DNA of 64,000 bases from Sipunculus nudus. Taxonomy: Eukaryota; Annelida; Sipuncula; Golfingiida; Sipunculidae. The translations under genes were made by a program, and so were the position numbers. The stretch covers positions 1,366,001-1,430,000 of the forward strand of contig JAPPUL010000069.1 of NCBI GenBank assembly GCA_026874595.1, written 5' to 3'. The notes beneath the pieces are model-generated. The model did not search any database. It saw only the letters and a program-made list of their open reading frames with translations, and was not told the origin of the DNA. Of this stretch, positions 46,021-55,539 are shown in pieces. The number at the start of each line of letters is the position of its first letter. Position 1 is the first letter of the stretch.

Positions 46021-47265
46021 ATGAAAGAGACATATAAAAGGCTACAGGGATATGATATAGAGGGAGAAAGGGAGGAAGGCAGCTCAACAATAACATTAAA
46101 TGTAGGGCCGTCGCATCCGTCAACACATGGAACATTGCGCCTAATAGTTAAAACAGATGGAGAGCGGATAGTTAATGTTGAACCTGAGATAGGGTATCTG
46201 CATACAGGGTTTGAGAAGCTTGGGGAGTATAGAAGTTATAATCAATTCATAACAGTCACAGATAGGATGAACTATATATCGCCGTTAAATAATAATATAG
46301 GTTATGCGGTAGCAGTAGAGGATTTGCTAGGAATAGAGATACCGGTTAGGGCTCAAATTATACGTGTTATCATGGCAGAATTATCACGGATAGCAGATCA
46401 TATAGTATGCGTAGGGCTTCAGGGTATGGATCTTGGAGCATTTAGTGTATTTTTGTGGACTTTTGTAGAAAGAGAACGGCTTTATGATATATTTGAAGCA
46501 GTAACAGGAGCCCGTCTTACAACGAGCTACACGCGGGTAGGAGGGCTTGCCTTTGACGTACCGCTTGATTTTGAAAAGCGAGTTAATGGGGTATTAAAGA
46601 GTATAGAGGGATGTATAAAGGAGACGGAAATAATGCTATCTCGCAATAGGATATTTATGGATCGGACTCAAGGAATAGGAGTACTTAGCAAAGAGTCTGC
46701 ATTAAATTATGGTGTTACAGGTCCTGTATTGCGTGGGAGTGGGGTGGGATATGATATTCGGAAAGCGAAGCCTTATTTGTGTTATTCTGAGATAGATTTT
46801 GTGGTACCGGTTGAGGATGAGGGAGATAGTTATGCAAGATATATAGTGAGGATAGAGGAGATGAAAGAGAGCGTAGGTATAATACGGCAAGGACTTAAGC
46901 TTTTAAAAGGGACAAAAGGGGATAGGATAAATTATTATAGTAACAAACACGTATTGCCGGATAAAGATGCAGTTTATGAAGATATGGAGTCATTGATACA
47001 TCATTTTAAGGTAACAATGCCAGGGGATGAGCATGGAATAAACGCACCTTGTGGAGAATGTTATTCGAGTACAGAGTCCCCTAATGGAGAACTTGGTTTT
47101 TATATAATAAGTGATGGGGCAAGCAGTCCCTATCGAGTACGAGTTAGGCCGCCGTCATTGCTAAATTATCAGTGTTTTAGCGAGATAGCAAAAGGGCACT
47201 TAATATCCGATATACCGGCAATATTAAGCACATTAAACGTTATAGCGGGCGAGCTTGACAGATAA
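46021..47265 (+). CDS. nuoD: NADH-quinone oxidoreductase subunit D
   Basis: A 414-residue 49-kDa-type subunit lining the quinone site. Signatures are GPSHPSTHGTLRL at the N-terminus, EIGYLHTGFEKLGEYRSYNQ, DRMNYISPLNNN and the C-terminal SGSSPYRVRVRPPSLLNYQ-like segment. The quinone-contacting His of HPSTHG is present. Length is normal. Confidence 0.96.
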   Translation: MKETYKRLQGYDIEGEREEGSSTITLNVGPSHPSTHGTLRLIVKTDGERIVNVEPEIGYLHTGFEKLGEYRSYNQFITVTDRMNYISPLNNNIGYAVAVEDLLGIEIPVRAQIIRVIMAELSRIADHIVCVGLQGMDLGAFSVFLWTFVERERLYDIFEAVTGARLTTSYTRVGGLAFDVPLDFEKRVNGVLKSIEGCIKETEIMLSRNRIFMDRTQGIGVLSKESALNYGVTGPVLRGSGVGYDIRKAKPYLCYSEIDFVVPVEDEGDSYARYIVRIEEMKESVGIIRQGLKLLKGTKGDRINYYSNKHVLPDKDAVYEDMESLIHHFKVTMPGDEHGINAPCGECYSSTESPNGELGFYIISDGASSPYRVRVRPPSLLNYQCFSEIAKGHLISDIPAILSTLNVIAGELDR

Positions 47266-47267
47266 AT

Positions 47268-47771
47268 GTGTTAAAAAACGGGAGTTATAAAGAGAAATAC
47301 ATGCAAGAAATAACGCCATCAATAAAAGAAGAGGTAGAAGAGATACTAACACATTTCCCGAATAAGAAAGCGGCATTGTTGTCAGTTATGCGAGTAGTGG
47401 AACGAGAGGTTGGTTATCTAGAGCATGAGGAATGCGAATTTGTAGGGAAGCTGCTTGAGTTGTCGCCCTCGTATGTATATGGATTTTTAACATTCTACAC
47501 ACATTTTAAAAGATGTCATCATGGAAAGAATAGGATAATGGTATGTAGTACACTAATGTGTGCTTTACGAGGTTCTGAAGAGGTGTTGAAATATTTAGAA
47601 GATAAGCTGGGAGTGGGTGTAGGAGGTAAGAGTGCAGATGGTAAATATTCTCTTGAGAAGGTAGAATGCCTTGCAAGCTGCGACACAGCACCAGTTATGC
47701 AAATAGATGATAAATATCATGAAAATCTAACAAAAGATAAAATAGACGAAATACTATCAAAGCTAGAATAA
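47268..47771 (+). CDS. nuoE: NADH-quinone oxidoreductase subunit E
   Basis: A 167-residue 24-kDa-type subunit with a thioredoxin-like [2Fe-2S] domain: CSTLMC (C-x4-C) and CLASC (C-x3-C). The GTG at 47268 begins two bases after nuoD; ATG at 47301 is an alternative start with an upstream AAAGAG. Conserved YGFLTFYTHF is present. Confidence 0.94.
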   Translation: MLKNGSYKEKYMQEITPSIKEEVEEILTHFPNKKAALLSVMRVVEREVGYLEHEECEFVGKLLELSPSYVYGFLTFYTHFKRCHHGKNRIMVCSTLMCALRGSEEVLKYLEDKLGVGVGGKSADGKYSLEKVECLASCDTAPVMQIDDKYHENLTKDKIDEILSKLE

Positions 47772-47827
47772 CTAGTTTAATAAGGATTAAGCTTGAAAAG
47801 AAGGAAGTAATATAAGGGAGTAATATA

Positions 47828-49094
47828 TTGATAAAATTCGAGCCAGTTTTAACAAAGAATGTAGGAAACGAGAAAGCAAAAGAGCTATCGTATTATGAGG
47901 CTGGGGGTGGGTATAAGGGGGCGAGGACAGCACTTTCAAAGGCTCCAAATGAAGTAACAGAACTAGTAAAAGCCTCAGGATTGCGAGGGCGTGGGGGTGC
48001 AGGTTTTCCAACTGGCTTAAAATGGAGTTTTATCCCAAAGGGAAAAAAGCCAGTATACTTATCCTGCAACGCAGATGAGAGTGAGCCTGGGACATTTAAA
48101 GATAGGGCATTAATAGAATATGATCCTCATCAACTTTTAGAAGGAATTATAATATGTTGTTGGGCCATACAGTCTAACCAAGCCTATATATATATAAGAG
48201 GGGAATTTGGGTATGGGTATAAAGTGCTTGTAGAGGCAATAGAGGAGGCAAGGGACAAAGGCTATATAGGGAAGGATATATTTGGGAGTGGATATGATTT
48301 GGATGTATTTGTGGTTAGGGGAGCGGGGGCTTATATATGTGGTGAGGAGACGGCGCAGTTGACGTCGCTTGAGGGCTCGCGCGGTTATCCGAAGATAAAG
48401 CCACCTTTCCCGGCAGTGCAAGGTCTTTTCGGGGCCCCGACGATAATAAATAACGTAGAGACATTATGTAATTTACCACATATAATAGAAAAAGGCTCAG
48501 ATTGGCATAGAAGCTTTGGGACAGAGAAGAGTCCGGGTTTTAAGATATTCTCATTAAGTGGGCATGTAAAGAAGCCAGGTAATTATGAAGTACCGCTTGG
48601 GACAAAGTTAAGGGAGATAATAAATGAGTATGGAGGGGGGGGTGATACCTGAGGGTAAGAGTGTTAAGGCAGTAATACCTGGCGGCTCATCGACTCCGAT
48701 ATTAAAAGGGGATCAGTTGGATATAAAGATGGATTATGAGAGTCTTTCTGAGGCTTCAAGCATGTTAGGGTCAGGAGGGATTGTTGTAATGAATGAAGAT
48801 ACGGATATGGTAGATGCGATATTAAACTTGATGAAATTCTATCATCATGAGTCCTGCGGACAGTGTACTCCATGCCGGGAGGGGACAGGGTGGCTTGAGA
48901 AGATATTATATCGTCTTAAGAAAGGAGAGGGTAGGCCAGAGGATTTGAATTTACTAAATGATATATGTAACAATATGCAAGGGAAGACGATATGTGTACT
49001 TGCGGATGCGGCAGCGATGCCAATGAGAAGCTATTTAGATGCATTTAGAGAAGAGTTTGAATCTCTTTTGGAAGTAGAACAAGTGGTAGAATAG
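47828..49094 (+). pseudogene. nuoF: NADH-quinone oxidoreductase subunit F, split by a frameshift in a G8 tract
   Basis: The NADH- and FMN-binding 51-kDa-type subunit. The first frame (47828 to about 48642) carries GLRGRGGAGFPTGLKW, CNADESEPGTFKDR and GAYICGEETAQLTSLEG. The second (to 49094) carries ESCGQCTPCREGTGW and the fourth cluster Cys in ICNNMQGKTICVLAD. The two frames meet within eight G at 48635-48642: the first ends shortly after at TGA, and with seven G the coding would be continuous at about 421 residues, the normal family length. The start is TTG with GGGAG eight bases upstream. It may be a true mutation, a sequencing miscount, or be rescued by slippage of polymerase or ribosome. 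The rest of the operon is intact, so a lost nuoF would be surprising. Confidence 0.9.
48635..48642 (+). other. G8 tract at the nuoF frameshift
   Basis: Eight consecutive G where seven (or ten) would keep nuoF in frame. Confidence 0.9.
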
Positions 49095-49159
49095 GAGATA
49101 GGGTTAGGCGACAGGTTAAAGAGATGGACTTAGAGAGAGGATTTTACAAAGAGTCTTTA

Positions 49160-49262
49160 TAAAAGGGATAAAAGGGATAAAAGGGATAAAGGGATAAAGG
49201 GATAAAGGGATAAAGGGGATAAAGGGGATAAAGGGATAAAGGGATAAAGGGGATAAAGGATA
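49160..49262. repeat. GGGATAAA minisatellite upstream of nuoG
   Basis: About twelve units of 8 to 9 bases (AAAAGGGAT, AAAGGGAT, AAAGGGGAT) fill most of the 195-base gap before nuoG. They read GGGATAA in the sense direction of nuoG, as do the units upstream of mdh. No hairpin forms. The array ends about 27 bases before the nuoG start, so its length could affect the leader. Confidence 0.9.
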
Positions 49263-49289
49263 GAAAAAAGTAGCTTGAGGTTATTAAGA

Positions 49290-50840
49290 ATGGAGTTGAA
49301 TGGAAAGAAACGTAAAAATATAGTATTAAAGATAGATGGGAAGGAGTATAGGAGTGAGGCAGGAAAGACAGTAATACAAGTATGCCATGAAAACGGTATA
49401 AAGGTTCCTCATTTTTGCTATCACAAAGATTTGTCAATAGCGGGAAACTGCCGAATGTGCCTAGTGAATGTAAAAGGTATACCAAAGCCTGTGATATCGT
49501 GTGCAACGGTGGTATCAGAGGGCATGGAAGTTGATACAAAGTCTGAGTCGGTAATAAAGCTTCGAGAAAACATAATGGAGTTTTTGCTTATAAACCATCC
49601 ATTAGATTGCCCAGTGTGTGACAAAGCGGGGGAGTGTACATTGCAGAATTATTCATATGATTATGGCTATGCCGCGGGACGATTTTCGGAAGGGAAGGAG
49701 GTAAAGGAGGTAAAGGATTTAGGAGAACATGTAAAGTATTGGGGCAGTAGATGTATAGTGTGCACACGGTGCGTGCGTTTTACGGATGAGATAAGCGGGA
49801 CAGGAGAGCTTAGCGTAGTGGGGAGGGGTGATAAGTCTAAAATAGATATACATCCAAGCTATCCAATAAACAACGCCTTATCGATGAATGTAAATGATAT
49901 ATGTCCGGTTGGGGCATTAGTTAGTGCAGATTTTCTTTACGAAGCCCGAGTATGGAATATGAGTCAGAAAAAGAGCATATGCAACATGTGCTCAGTGGGA
50001 TGTAATGTACGAGTGGATGCACTTGATAATAAGATAAAGCGAATAGTACCGATGGAAAATGAAGAAGTAAACAAGTCCTTCATGTGCGATTACGGTCGAC
50101 TTAACTATGGGTATATATATTCTGAGAATAGATTAAAGCGTCCATATATGCAAGGAAAAGAAGTATCATGGACAGAGGCGTTATTTAGTTTAAAGGAAAG
50201 ATTTGAGGATAAGGAATACGTATCGAGGTTGGGTATCGTGGTGTCGGCGTGGAGTAGTAATGAGGTTTTGTATATGTTAAAGGAGCTTCGGGATAAATAT
50301 TTGGGAGGTAGCAAGATATATTTTTGTGGCAATGTAAAAGAAGAGGATGAGATATACCCAGGATTTAGGATAAGCGGCGATAAGAATCCTAATGTTTTAG
50401 GTATAAAGGTTATATATGGGATGGATGTTGCGGTGGGGGAGGATGTAAATTTAGGGGATGTGGTAAAGAATTTAATATATATAGGAGGGGTAGGGGAAGG
50501 GTACGTGCCTAAAGGAATAGGTAGCGTATCAAAAAATAGGTTTGAAGATATAGTAGTTATTGATTATATTAGGACAGAGTTTAGTCGAGGAGCAGATTTG
50601 GAGTTATCGATGTTGAGTCATTATGAGGATAGTGGCAGTTATATAAATGACAAATATATCGTGCAAAGCTTTAAATCAGTAATAGAGCCTATGACCTATG
50701 GGCTTAGCGGCAGTGAGATTTTAAAAAGAGTTATAAGTCTTATGGGTGGGATTAGAGGAGAGGAAGATGCTTATCTTACCGAAAGGATTTACAATAAATT
50801 GAATGAGAAGCTAAAAAGGTATAAAGAGGTATCGAAATAG
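49290..50840 (+). CDS. nuoG: NADH-quinone oxidoreductase subunit G (short form)
   Basis: A 516-residue 75-kDa-type subunit. The N-terminal ferredoxin domain has Cys43, Cys54, Cys57 and Cys71; CPVCDKAGEC, then CIVCTRC with CPVGAL, supply the next two clusters, and ICNMCSVGC a further [4Fe-4S] site. After about residue 220 there is only a partial molybdopterin-oxidoreductase-like domain. Known NuoG proteins are usually 600-900 residues, so this is a short form. ATG at 49290 has GAGG nine bases upstream; TTG at 49275 is an alternative. Confidence 0.9.
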   Translation: MELNGKKRKNIVLKIDGKEYRSEAGKTVIQVCHENGIKVPHFCYHKDLSIAGNCRMCLVNVKGIPKPVISCATVVSEGMEVDTKSESVIKLRENIMEFLLINHPLDCPVCDKAGECTLQNYSYDYGYAAGRFSEGKEVKEVKDLGEHVKYWGSRCIVCTRCVRFTDEISGTGELSVVGRGDKSKIDIHPSYPINNALSMNVNDICPVGALVSADFLYEARVWNMSQKKSICNMCSVGCNVRVDALDNKIKRIVPMENEEVNKSFMCDYGRLNYGYIYSENRLKRPYMQGKEVSWTEALFSLKERFEDKEYVSRLGIVVSAWSSNEVLYMLKELRDKYLGGSKIYFCGNVKEEDEIYPGFRISGDKNPNVLGIKVIYGMDVAVGEDVNLGDVVKNLIYIGGVGEGYVPKGIGSVSKNRFEDIVVIDYIRTEFSRGADLELSMLSHYEDSGSYINDKYIVQSFKSVIEPMTYGLSGSEILKRVISLMGGIRGEEDAYLTERIYNKLNEKLKRYKEVSK

Positions 50841-50854
50841 AAAACGTAATTCTA

Positions 50855-51919
50855 ATGCTCCTAAAGAGCGTAGTTATCGCAGTAATGGTAATAAGCACGG
50901 TTCCGATGTCGCTTTTGGCTGAGCGGCGTATTTCGGCGTTTATACAAGACCGAATAGGTCCAAATAGGGTAGGACCATTTGGGATATTACAACCGCTTGC
51001 AGACGTATTTAAGTTTATCTTTAAGGAGGATATAATTCCGGAGCGAGCAAATAAGTTTATCTACAACCTGGCACCAATCCTGGCCTTCATACCTCCGGTT
51101 ATAGTATTTGGGGTAATTCCTTTTGCAAATGTAAGTTGGGGGGAGGAGATAGGAGGAGTTGAATATTTAATAGGTAGTCATGGTAGCTTTGCGTTGTCAG
51201 ACATAGGTGTAGGATTATTATTTGTACTTGCGGTAAGCTCAATAAGTGCATATGGGTTGTCGTATGGAGGGTGGTCGTCGTTCAGCAAGTATTCGTTAAT
51301 AGGAGGACTTAGGTCCTCAGCCCAACTAATTAGTTTTGAACTTGCAATGGGGCTTGCCTTAATAGGTATAATAATGTCATCAGGTAGTTTGTCATTAGAT
51401 GATATAGTGATAGCGCAAAAGGGTTATTTAATAGACTATGTCCCAGCTTGGTATGTCTTTCGTCAACCGCTTACGTTTTTTATATTTTTAATTACAGCAT
51501 TCGCAGAAACAAATAGACTGCCTTTTGACATGCCAGAAGCAGAATCAGAGCTTGTAGGGGGGTATCACACAGAATATAGTGGACTTAAGTTTGCAATGTT
51601 TTTCATGGGAGAATATATAGCAATGTTTTCTATATCAGCTTTAATGGTTACTTTGTTTTTTGGAGGCTGGTATTTACCTGGAATAGAAAATATTTTTCCC
51701 TATGCTGAGTATGGCCCTTGGATAGTAGGCTTAATATCGTTTGGAATATTTAGTTTGAAGGTAGGGATATTCATATTCTTTTTCATATGGGTACGTTGGA
51801 CCTTGCCACGAGTTAGATGGGATCAGCTTATGTATCAGGGCTGGGTGGTGCTTGTTCCGCTTGCAATATTTAATATATTGCTTATGGTATTTTTGCAATA
51901 TTTTGGATTTAATGTGTAA
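50855..51919 (+). CDS. nuoH: NADH-quinone oxidoreductase subunit H
   Basis: A 354-residue membrane subunit with about eight helices, forming part of the quinone chamber. ERRISAFIQDRIGPNRVGP at the N-terminus, ETNRLPFDMPEAESELVGGYHTEYSG and the C-terminal FIWVRWTLPRVRWDQLM are diagnostic. It begins 14 bases after nuoG. Confidence 0.96.
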   Translation: MLLKSVVIAVMVISTVPMSLLAERRISAFIQDRIGPNRVGPFGILQPLADVFKFIFKEDIIPERANKFIYNLAPILAFIPPVIVFGVIPFANVSWGEEIGGVEYLIGSHGSFALSDIGVGLLFVLAVSSISAYGLSYGGWSSFSKYSLIGGLRSSAQLISFELAMGLALIGIIMSSGSLSLDDIVIAQKGYLIDYVPAWYVFRQPLTFFIFLITAFAETNRLPFDMPEAESELVGGYHTEYSGLKFAMFFMGEYIAMFSISALMVTLFFGGWYLPGIENIFPYAEYGPWIVGLISFGIFSLKVGIFIFFFIWVRWTLPRVRWDQLMYQGWVVLVPLAIFNILLMVFLQYFGFNV

Positions 51920-51969
51920 TATGCTGGTATTTTGTGGGGATTAGATTTGATTTTAACGAGAGCAAATAG

Positions 51970-52437
51970 ATGAGAGAATATAAAAAGAAATATAAAAAGG
52001 TGAATTTTATAGAGAAGCTATACTTATTTAGTATAATAAGAGGGCTTTTGCATACATTGAAGCACCTTTTGAAAGTTAAGAAATTTACAATACAATATCC
52101 GGAGGAAAAACCAGAGTATTCAAGCCGATTTCGAGGTTTGCATAGGCTTAAGCAAGATGAAAAAGGACGTATAAAATGTGTTGCATGTTTCATGTGCGCA
52201 ACCGCCTGCCCATCAAACTGTATATTTATAGAAGCAGCACCATCACCTGAAGGGTATGGTCCTGATAGAGAAAAGTATCCAGCATCTTTTACAATAGATG
52301 AGCTTAGGTGTATATTTTGTGGGTATTGCGTTGAGGCTTGTCCTTGTGATGCTATTGAGATGACTCATAAACATCCTGAGGTATATGGTAAGCGACAGGA
52401 TTTTATATATGATCGACAAAAGCTTTTAGACATGTAA
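51970..52437 (+). CDS. nuoI: NADH-quinone oxidoreductase subunit I
   Basis: A 155-residue ferredoxin-like subunit with two [4Fe-4S] motifs, CVACFMCATACP and CIFCGYCVEACP, that carry electrons to N2. The N-terminal amphipathic region (FRGLHRL) is typical. A 141-base gap follows before nuoJ, with an inverted repeat CTAGTTT...AAACTAG (52469-52496) of unknown role. Confidence 0.95.
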   Translation: MREYKKKYKKVNFIEKLYLFSIIRGLLHTLKHLLKVKKFTIQYPEEKPEYSSRFRGLHRLKQDEKGRIKCVACFMCATACPSNCIFIEAAPSPEGYGPDREKYPASFTIDELRCIFCGYCVEACPCDAIEMTHKHPEVYGKRQDFIYDRQKLLDM

Positions 52438-52578
52438 TATTTATGAGAAATGAGATGCACAAAAGCGACTAGTTTGTCTAGATTATAATAAACTAGATTA
52501 TAAAAAGATATAATTTAGGAAGGCAAAAAGTCTAAAAAGAAAGGCTTATATTAAAGATTAATTGATGGAGAGAAGAAT

Positions 52579-53223
52579 TTGGATAACCAGATAGTGCAGG
52601 AGGCACTATTTATCATATTTAGCATAAGTACGATATCACTTGCACTACTTGTAATATATCTTAAAAATCCAATATATAGCTCAATAGCATTAATTGCGTC
52701 GTTTATCCCGATAGCGGGGATATATTTGTTAATGTCAGCTCCATTTGTTGCAATAATTGAGGTTTTAGTGTATGCGGGAGCGATAATGGTACTTTTTACT
52801 TTTGTTATAATGATGGTGGACTTGGGAAAGAAGGAATATGAGCTAGACAAGAGTATTATATATAAGCTCCTTTCTTTTGTATTAATATTGTCATTTTTAA
52901 TAGTGCTTCCTCTGTTGCTTTTCTTTACCCCGCCTGATGTTAGTAATAAAAAGGCTGGATATACAAAAGCCTTTAATAAGACAGATTATAGTGATGTAGA
53001 AAGTTTAGGTAGGATTTTAGATAAAGAGAGTCTTGAAGAATTTGGTTCGACTAAAAAGATAGGGGAATATATCTTTGGCAAGACGGAAGAAACACAAGAG
53101 GCCACATTAAAAAATAACAGTGAAAGCATAGCAATAATCTCCTTTGAACTAACATCAATACTTATAATAGTATCAATAATAGGGGTTTTGATACTAGCAG
53201 GACGATATGGGAGGCAAAAATAG
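52579..53223 (+). CDS. nuoJ: NADH-quinone oxidoreductase subunit J
   Basis: A 214-residue membrane subunit with five helices. ISTISLALLVIYLKNPIYSSIALIA and VLVYAGAIMVLFTFVIMM (the conserved pi-bulge helix) are characteristic. A 50-residue loop (about 115-165) is longer than usual. The start is TTG after GGAGAG. Confidence 0.93.
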   Translation: MDNQIVQEALFIIFSISTISLALLVIYLKNPIYSSIALIASFIPIAGIYLLMSAPFVAIIEVLVYAGAIMVLFTFVIMMVDLGKKEYELDKSIIYKLLSFVLILSFLIVLPLLLFFTPPDVSNKKAGYTKAFNKTDYSDVESLGRILDKESLEEFGSTKKIGEYIFGKTEETQEATLKNNSESIAIISFELTSILIIVSIIGVLILAGRYGRQK

Positions 53224-53544
53224 TTGAACTTTTTTACTCTAAATAATAGCATAATACTAGGATTAATACTTTTTGGCATAGGAGCCTATGGAGTTATAAC
53301 AAAGCGTAATTTGCTTGTAGTATTAATGAGTCTTGAGATAATGTTCAATGCGGTGGGACTAATAATAATTGCCTTTAATTATTTTAAATATTATCAAGCT
53401 GGAGCTGAGGCGGGACATTATTTTGTGTTATTGATAATCGCGGTAGCAGCCTGTGAGGCGGCAGTTGGGCTTGCGTTGCTTGTTACAATATATAAAAACA
53501 AAAGAAAAATAGATGTAGATAATCTAACGGGACTACGGGGGTAG
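53224..53544 (+). CDS. nuoK: NADH-quinone oxidoreductase subunit K
   Basis: A 106-residue, three-helix antiporter-like subunit with ITKRNLLVVLMSLEIMFNAV and the conserved membrane Glu residues (SLEIM and AACEAAVGLAL). TTG directly follows the nuoJ stop, with no spacer. Length is normal. Confidence 0.95.
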   Translation: MNFFTLNNSIILGLILFGIGAYGVITKRNLLVVLMSLEIMFNAVGLIIIAFNYFKYYQAGAEAGHYFVLLIIAVAACEAAVGLALLVTIYKNKRKIDVDNLTGLRG

Positions 53545-55476
53545 GTGAACTTGCTAATACTAATAGCCTTTTTACCTTTACTAGGCTTTATACTAAATGG
53601 ACTTTTTGGCAAACGTCTTAGTGTAAGGTATGTGCATATAATAGGGTGTACAACGGTATTAGTGTCATTTATATTGTCGTTTATAATACTTTTAGATTTG
53701 GCATTTGGAGGGGGCGCACCACTAGAACATACATTATATAGCTGGTTTCGCGCTGGAGAGCTTGACATTTCATTTGGGTTTAGGGTAGATGAGCTTTCTA
53801 TAGTTATGATGAATGTAATAACCGGTGTTGGATTTTTAATACACCTTTACTCAACAGGCTATATGAAAGGGGATTTAGGAGTACATAAGTTTTTCTCATA
53901 TTTAAATCTGTTTACGTTTTCCATGTTGGTGCTTGTGATGGCAGATAATCTGGTATTACTCTTTCTTGGGTGGGAGGGTGTAGGCCTTTGCTCGTATTTG
54001 CTTATTGGCTTTTGGTATAAGAATATAGATTTTGCAAAAGCAGGCAAGAAAGCATTTATAGTAAATAGGATAGGGGATTTAGGATTTATACTTGGTATAT
54101 TTTTAATATTTGCCTACTTTGGGACGCTAGATTTTGCTTCTCTTGAAAGTTATATAAAAGGGAATGAAAAAGTAGTAGAAGGGCTTGTCTCAGGGGGAGT
54201 AATAACGATAATAACGTTGTTATTATTTGTAGGAGCAACAGGCAAGTCAGCCCAAATACCGCTATATACCTGGTTACCGGACGCGATGGCGGGTCCAACA
54301 CCGGTTAGCGCATTAATCCACGCAGCAACTATGGTAACAGCGGGAGTATACATGATAGGTCGGCTGCATTATTTGTTTAGCCTGTCATCTACGACAATGC
54401 TGATTATTCTAATAATAGGAGGAGCAACAGCCCTATACGCAGGAACAATAGCAATAAGTCAAAATGATATAAAGAAAGTGCTTGCCTATTCGACAGTGAG
54501 CCAACTTGGGTATATGTTTATGGCGATGGCAGTAGGAGCTTTTTCTGTTGGGATATTTCACTTAGTAACGCATGCGTTTTTCAAAGCACTTTTATTCTTG
54601 TGTGCAGGCTCGGTGATATTAGCAACACATCATGAACAGGACATGAATAAGATGGGCAAACTAAAGTCAAAGTTGCCAATAACCTATTATACAATGCTAA
54701 TAGGGGCTTTAGCGCTTAGCGGGGTATTGCCTTATATATCTGGTTTTATGAGTAAGGATTTAATACTTGAAAAGGTTAAGTCATATGAGATGTTATTGTT
54801 TGGTTATGAACTTGGCTATATTTTTTGGATAGTTGGTGTTTTAGGAGCATTGTTTACGGCAATGTATAGCTTTCGTCTTATGGGTTTAACGTTTTGGGGG
54901 AGTAAGACTAAAATGTCTTTAGAAGATTATGAACATGTGGGCGAGCCATCTAAGGTGATGAGCGGAGTTTTGGTGGTGCTTGCGCTATTGGCTTTATTTG
55001 GGGGGCTTATAGGATACCCTGGTCTTTTTGGAGGTGATATACATATATTTTTGTCGAACGTTTTTGGCAAACAGGTTGTTGAAGTCCCACATATAGCTTT
55101 AGTGACGATACTTGGGATAATATTTGCTATAGGAGCCGGCATTGTATATGGAAAGAGTTTGAGTATGCCTGATAAGTTTGCCACAAGTTATATTGGTCGG
55201 ATATTTTATAAGCTTTCTTATAATAAATATTATATAGATGAGCTATATGATTTTATATTTGTGAGACCGCTTATAAAGGGATCGAGATACTTATGGCGTC
55301 GTTTTGATGTTTTGGTAATTGATGGGCTAGTAAATGGGGTTGGCCTTTTGGCAAGAAGGATTGGTAATTTGTTTGGGAATGTGCAATCTGGAAATATTAG
55401 TGTGTATGCGTTTACCTTACTTTTGGGGGTAGTATTTGTATTGCTATATATATTATACTCTCTTAAAGTAGGGTAA
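53545..55476 (+). CDS. nuoL: NADH-quinone oxidoreductase subunit L
   Basis: A 643-residue antiporter-like proton-pumping subunit. The GTG start follows the nuoK stop directly. WEGVGLCSYLLIGFWY, PLYTWLPDAMAGPTPVSALIHAATMVTAG and the C-terminal lateral-helix region are present. Length is typical. Confidence 0.96.
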   Translation: MNLLILIAFLPLLGFILNGLFGKRLSVRYVHIIGCTTVLVSFILSFIILLDLAFGGGAPLEHTLYSWFRAGELDISFGFRVDELSIVMMNVITGVGFLIHLYSTGYMKGDLGVHKFFSYLNLFTFSMLVLVMADNLVLLFLGWEGVGLCSYLLIGFWYKNIDFAKAGKKAFIVNRIGDLGFILGIFLIFAYFGTLDFASLESYIKGNEKVVEGLVSGGVITIITLLLFVGATGKSAQIPLYTWLPDAMAGPTPVSALIHAATMVTAGVYMIGRLHYLFSLSSTTMLIILIIGGATALYAGTIAISQNDIKKVLAYSTVSQLGYMFMAMAVGAFSVGIFHLVTHAFFKALLFLCAGSVILATHHEQDMNKMGKLKSKLPITYYTMLIGALALSGVLPYISGFMSKDLILEKVKSYEMLLFGYELGYIFWIVGVLGALFTAMYSFRLMGLTFWGSKTKMSLEDYEHVGEPSKVMSGVLVVLALLALFGGLIGYPGLFGGDIHIFLSNVFGKQVVEVPHIALVTILGIIFAIGAGIVYGKSLSMPDKFATSYIGRIFYKLSYNKYYIDELYDFIFVRPLIKGSRYLWRRFDVLVIDGLVNGVGLLARRIGNLFGNVQSGNISVYAFTLLLGVVFVLLYILYSLKVG

Positions 55477-55539
55477 AGTATGGTAAGGATATTTTTAGCT
55501 TTCATGTATTTTTTGAAGATGATATAAAGGGTTTTTTAA

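Noticed and set aside
49144-49539. Minus-strand frame rich in PLYPFIPLS repeats
   Set aside because: It is the reverse reading of the GGGATAAA minisatellite and the start of nuoG; there is no ribosome site.
52469-52496. Terminator between nuoI and nuoJ
   Set aside because: The 7-base inverted repeat has a 14-base loop and no T-tract, and the operon continues in canonical order.
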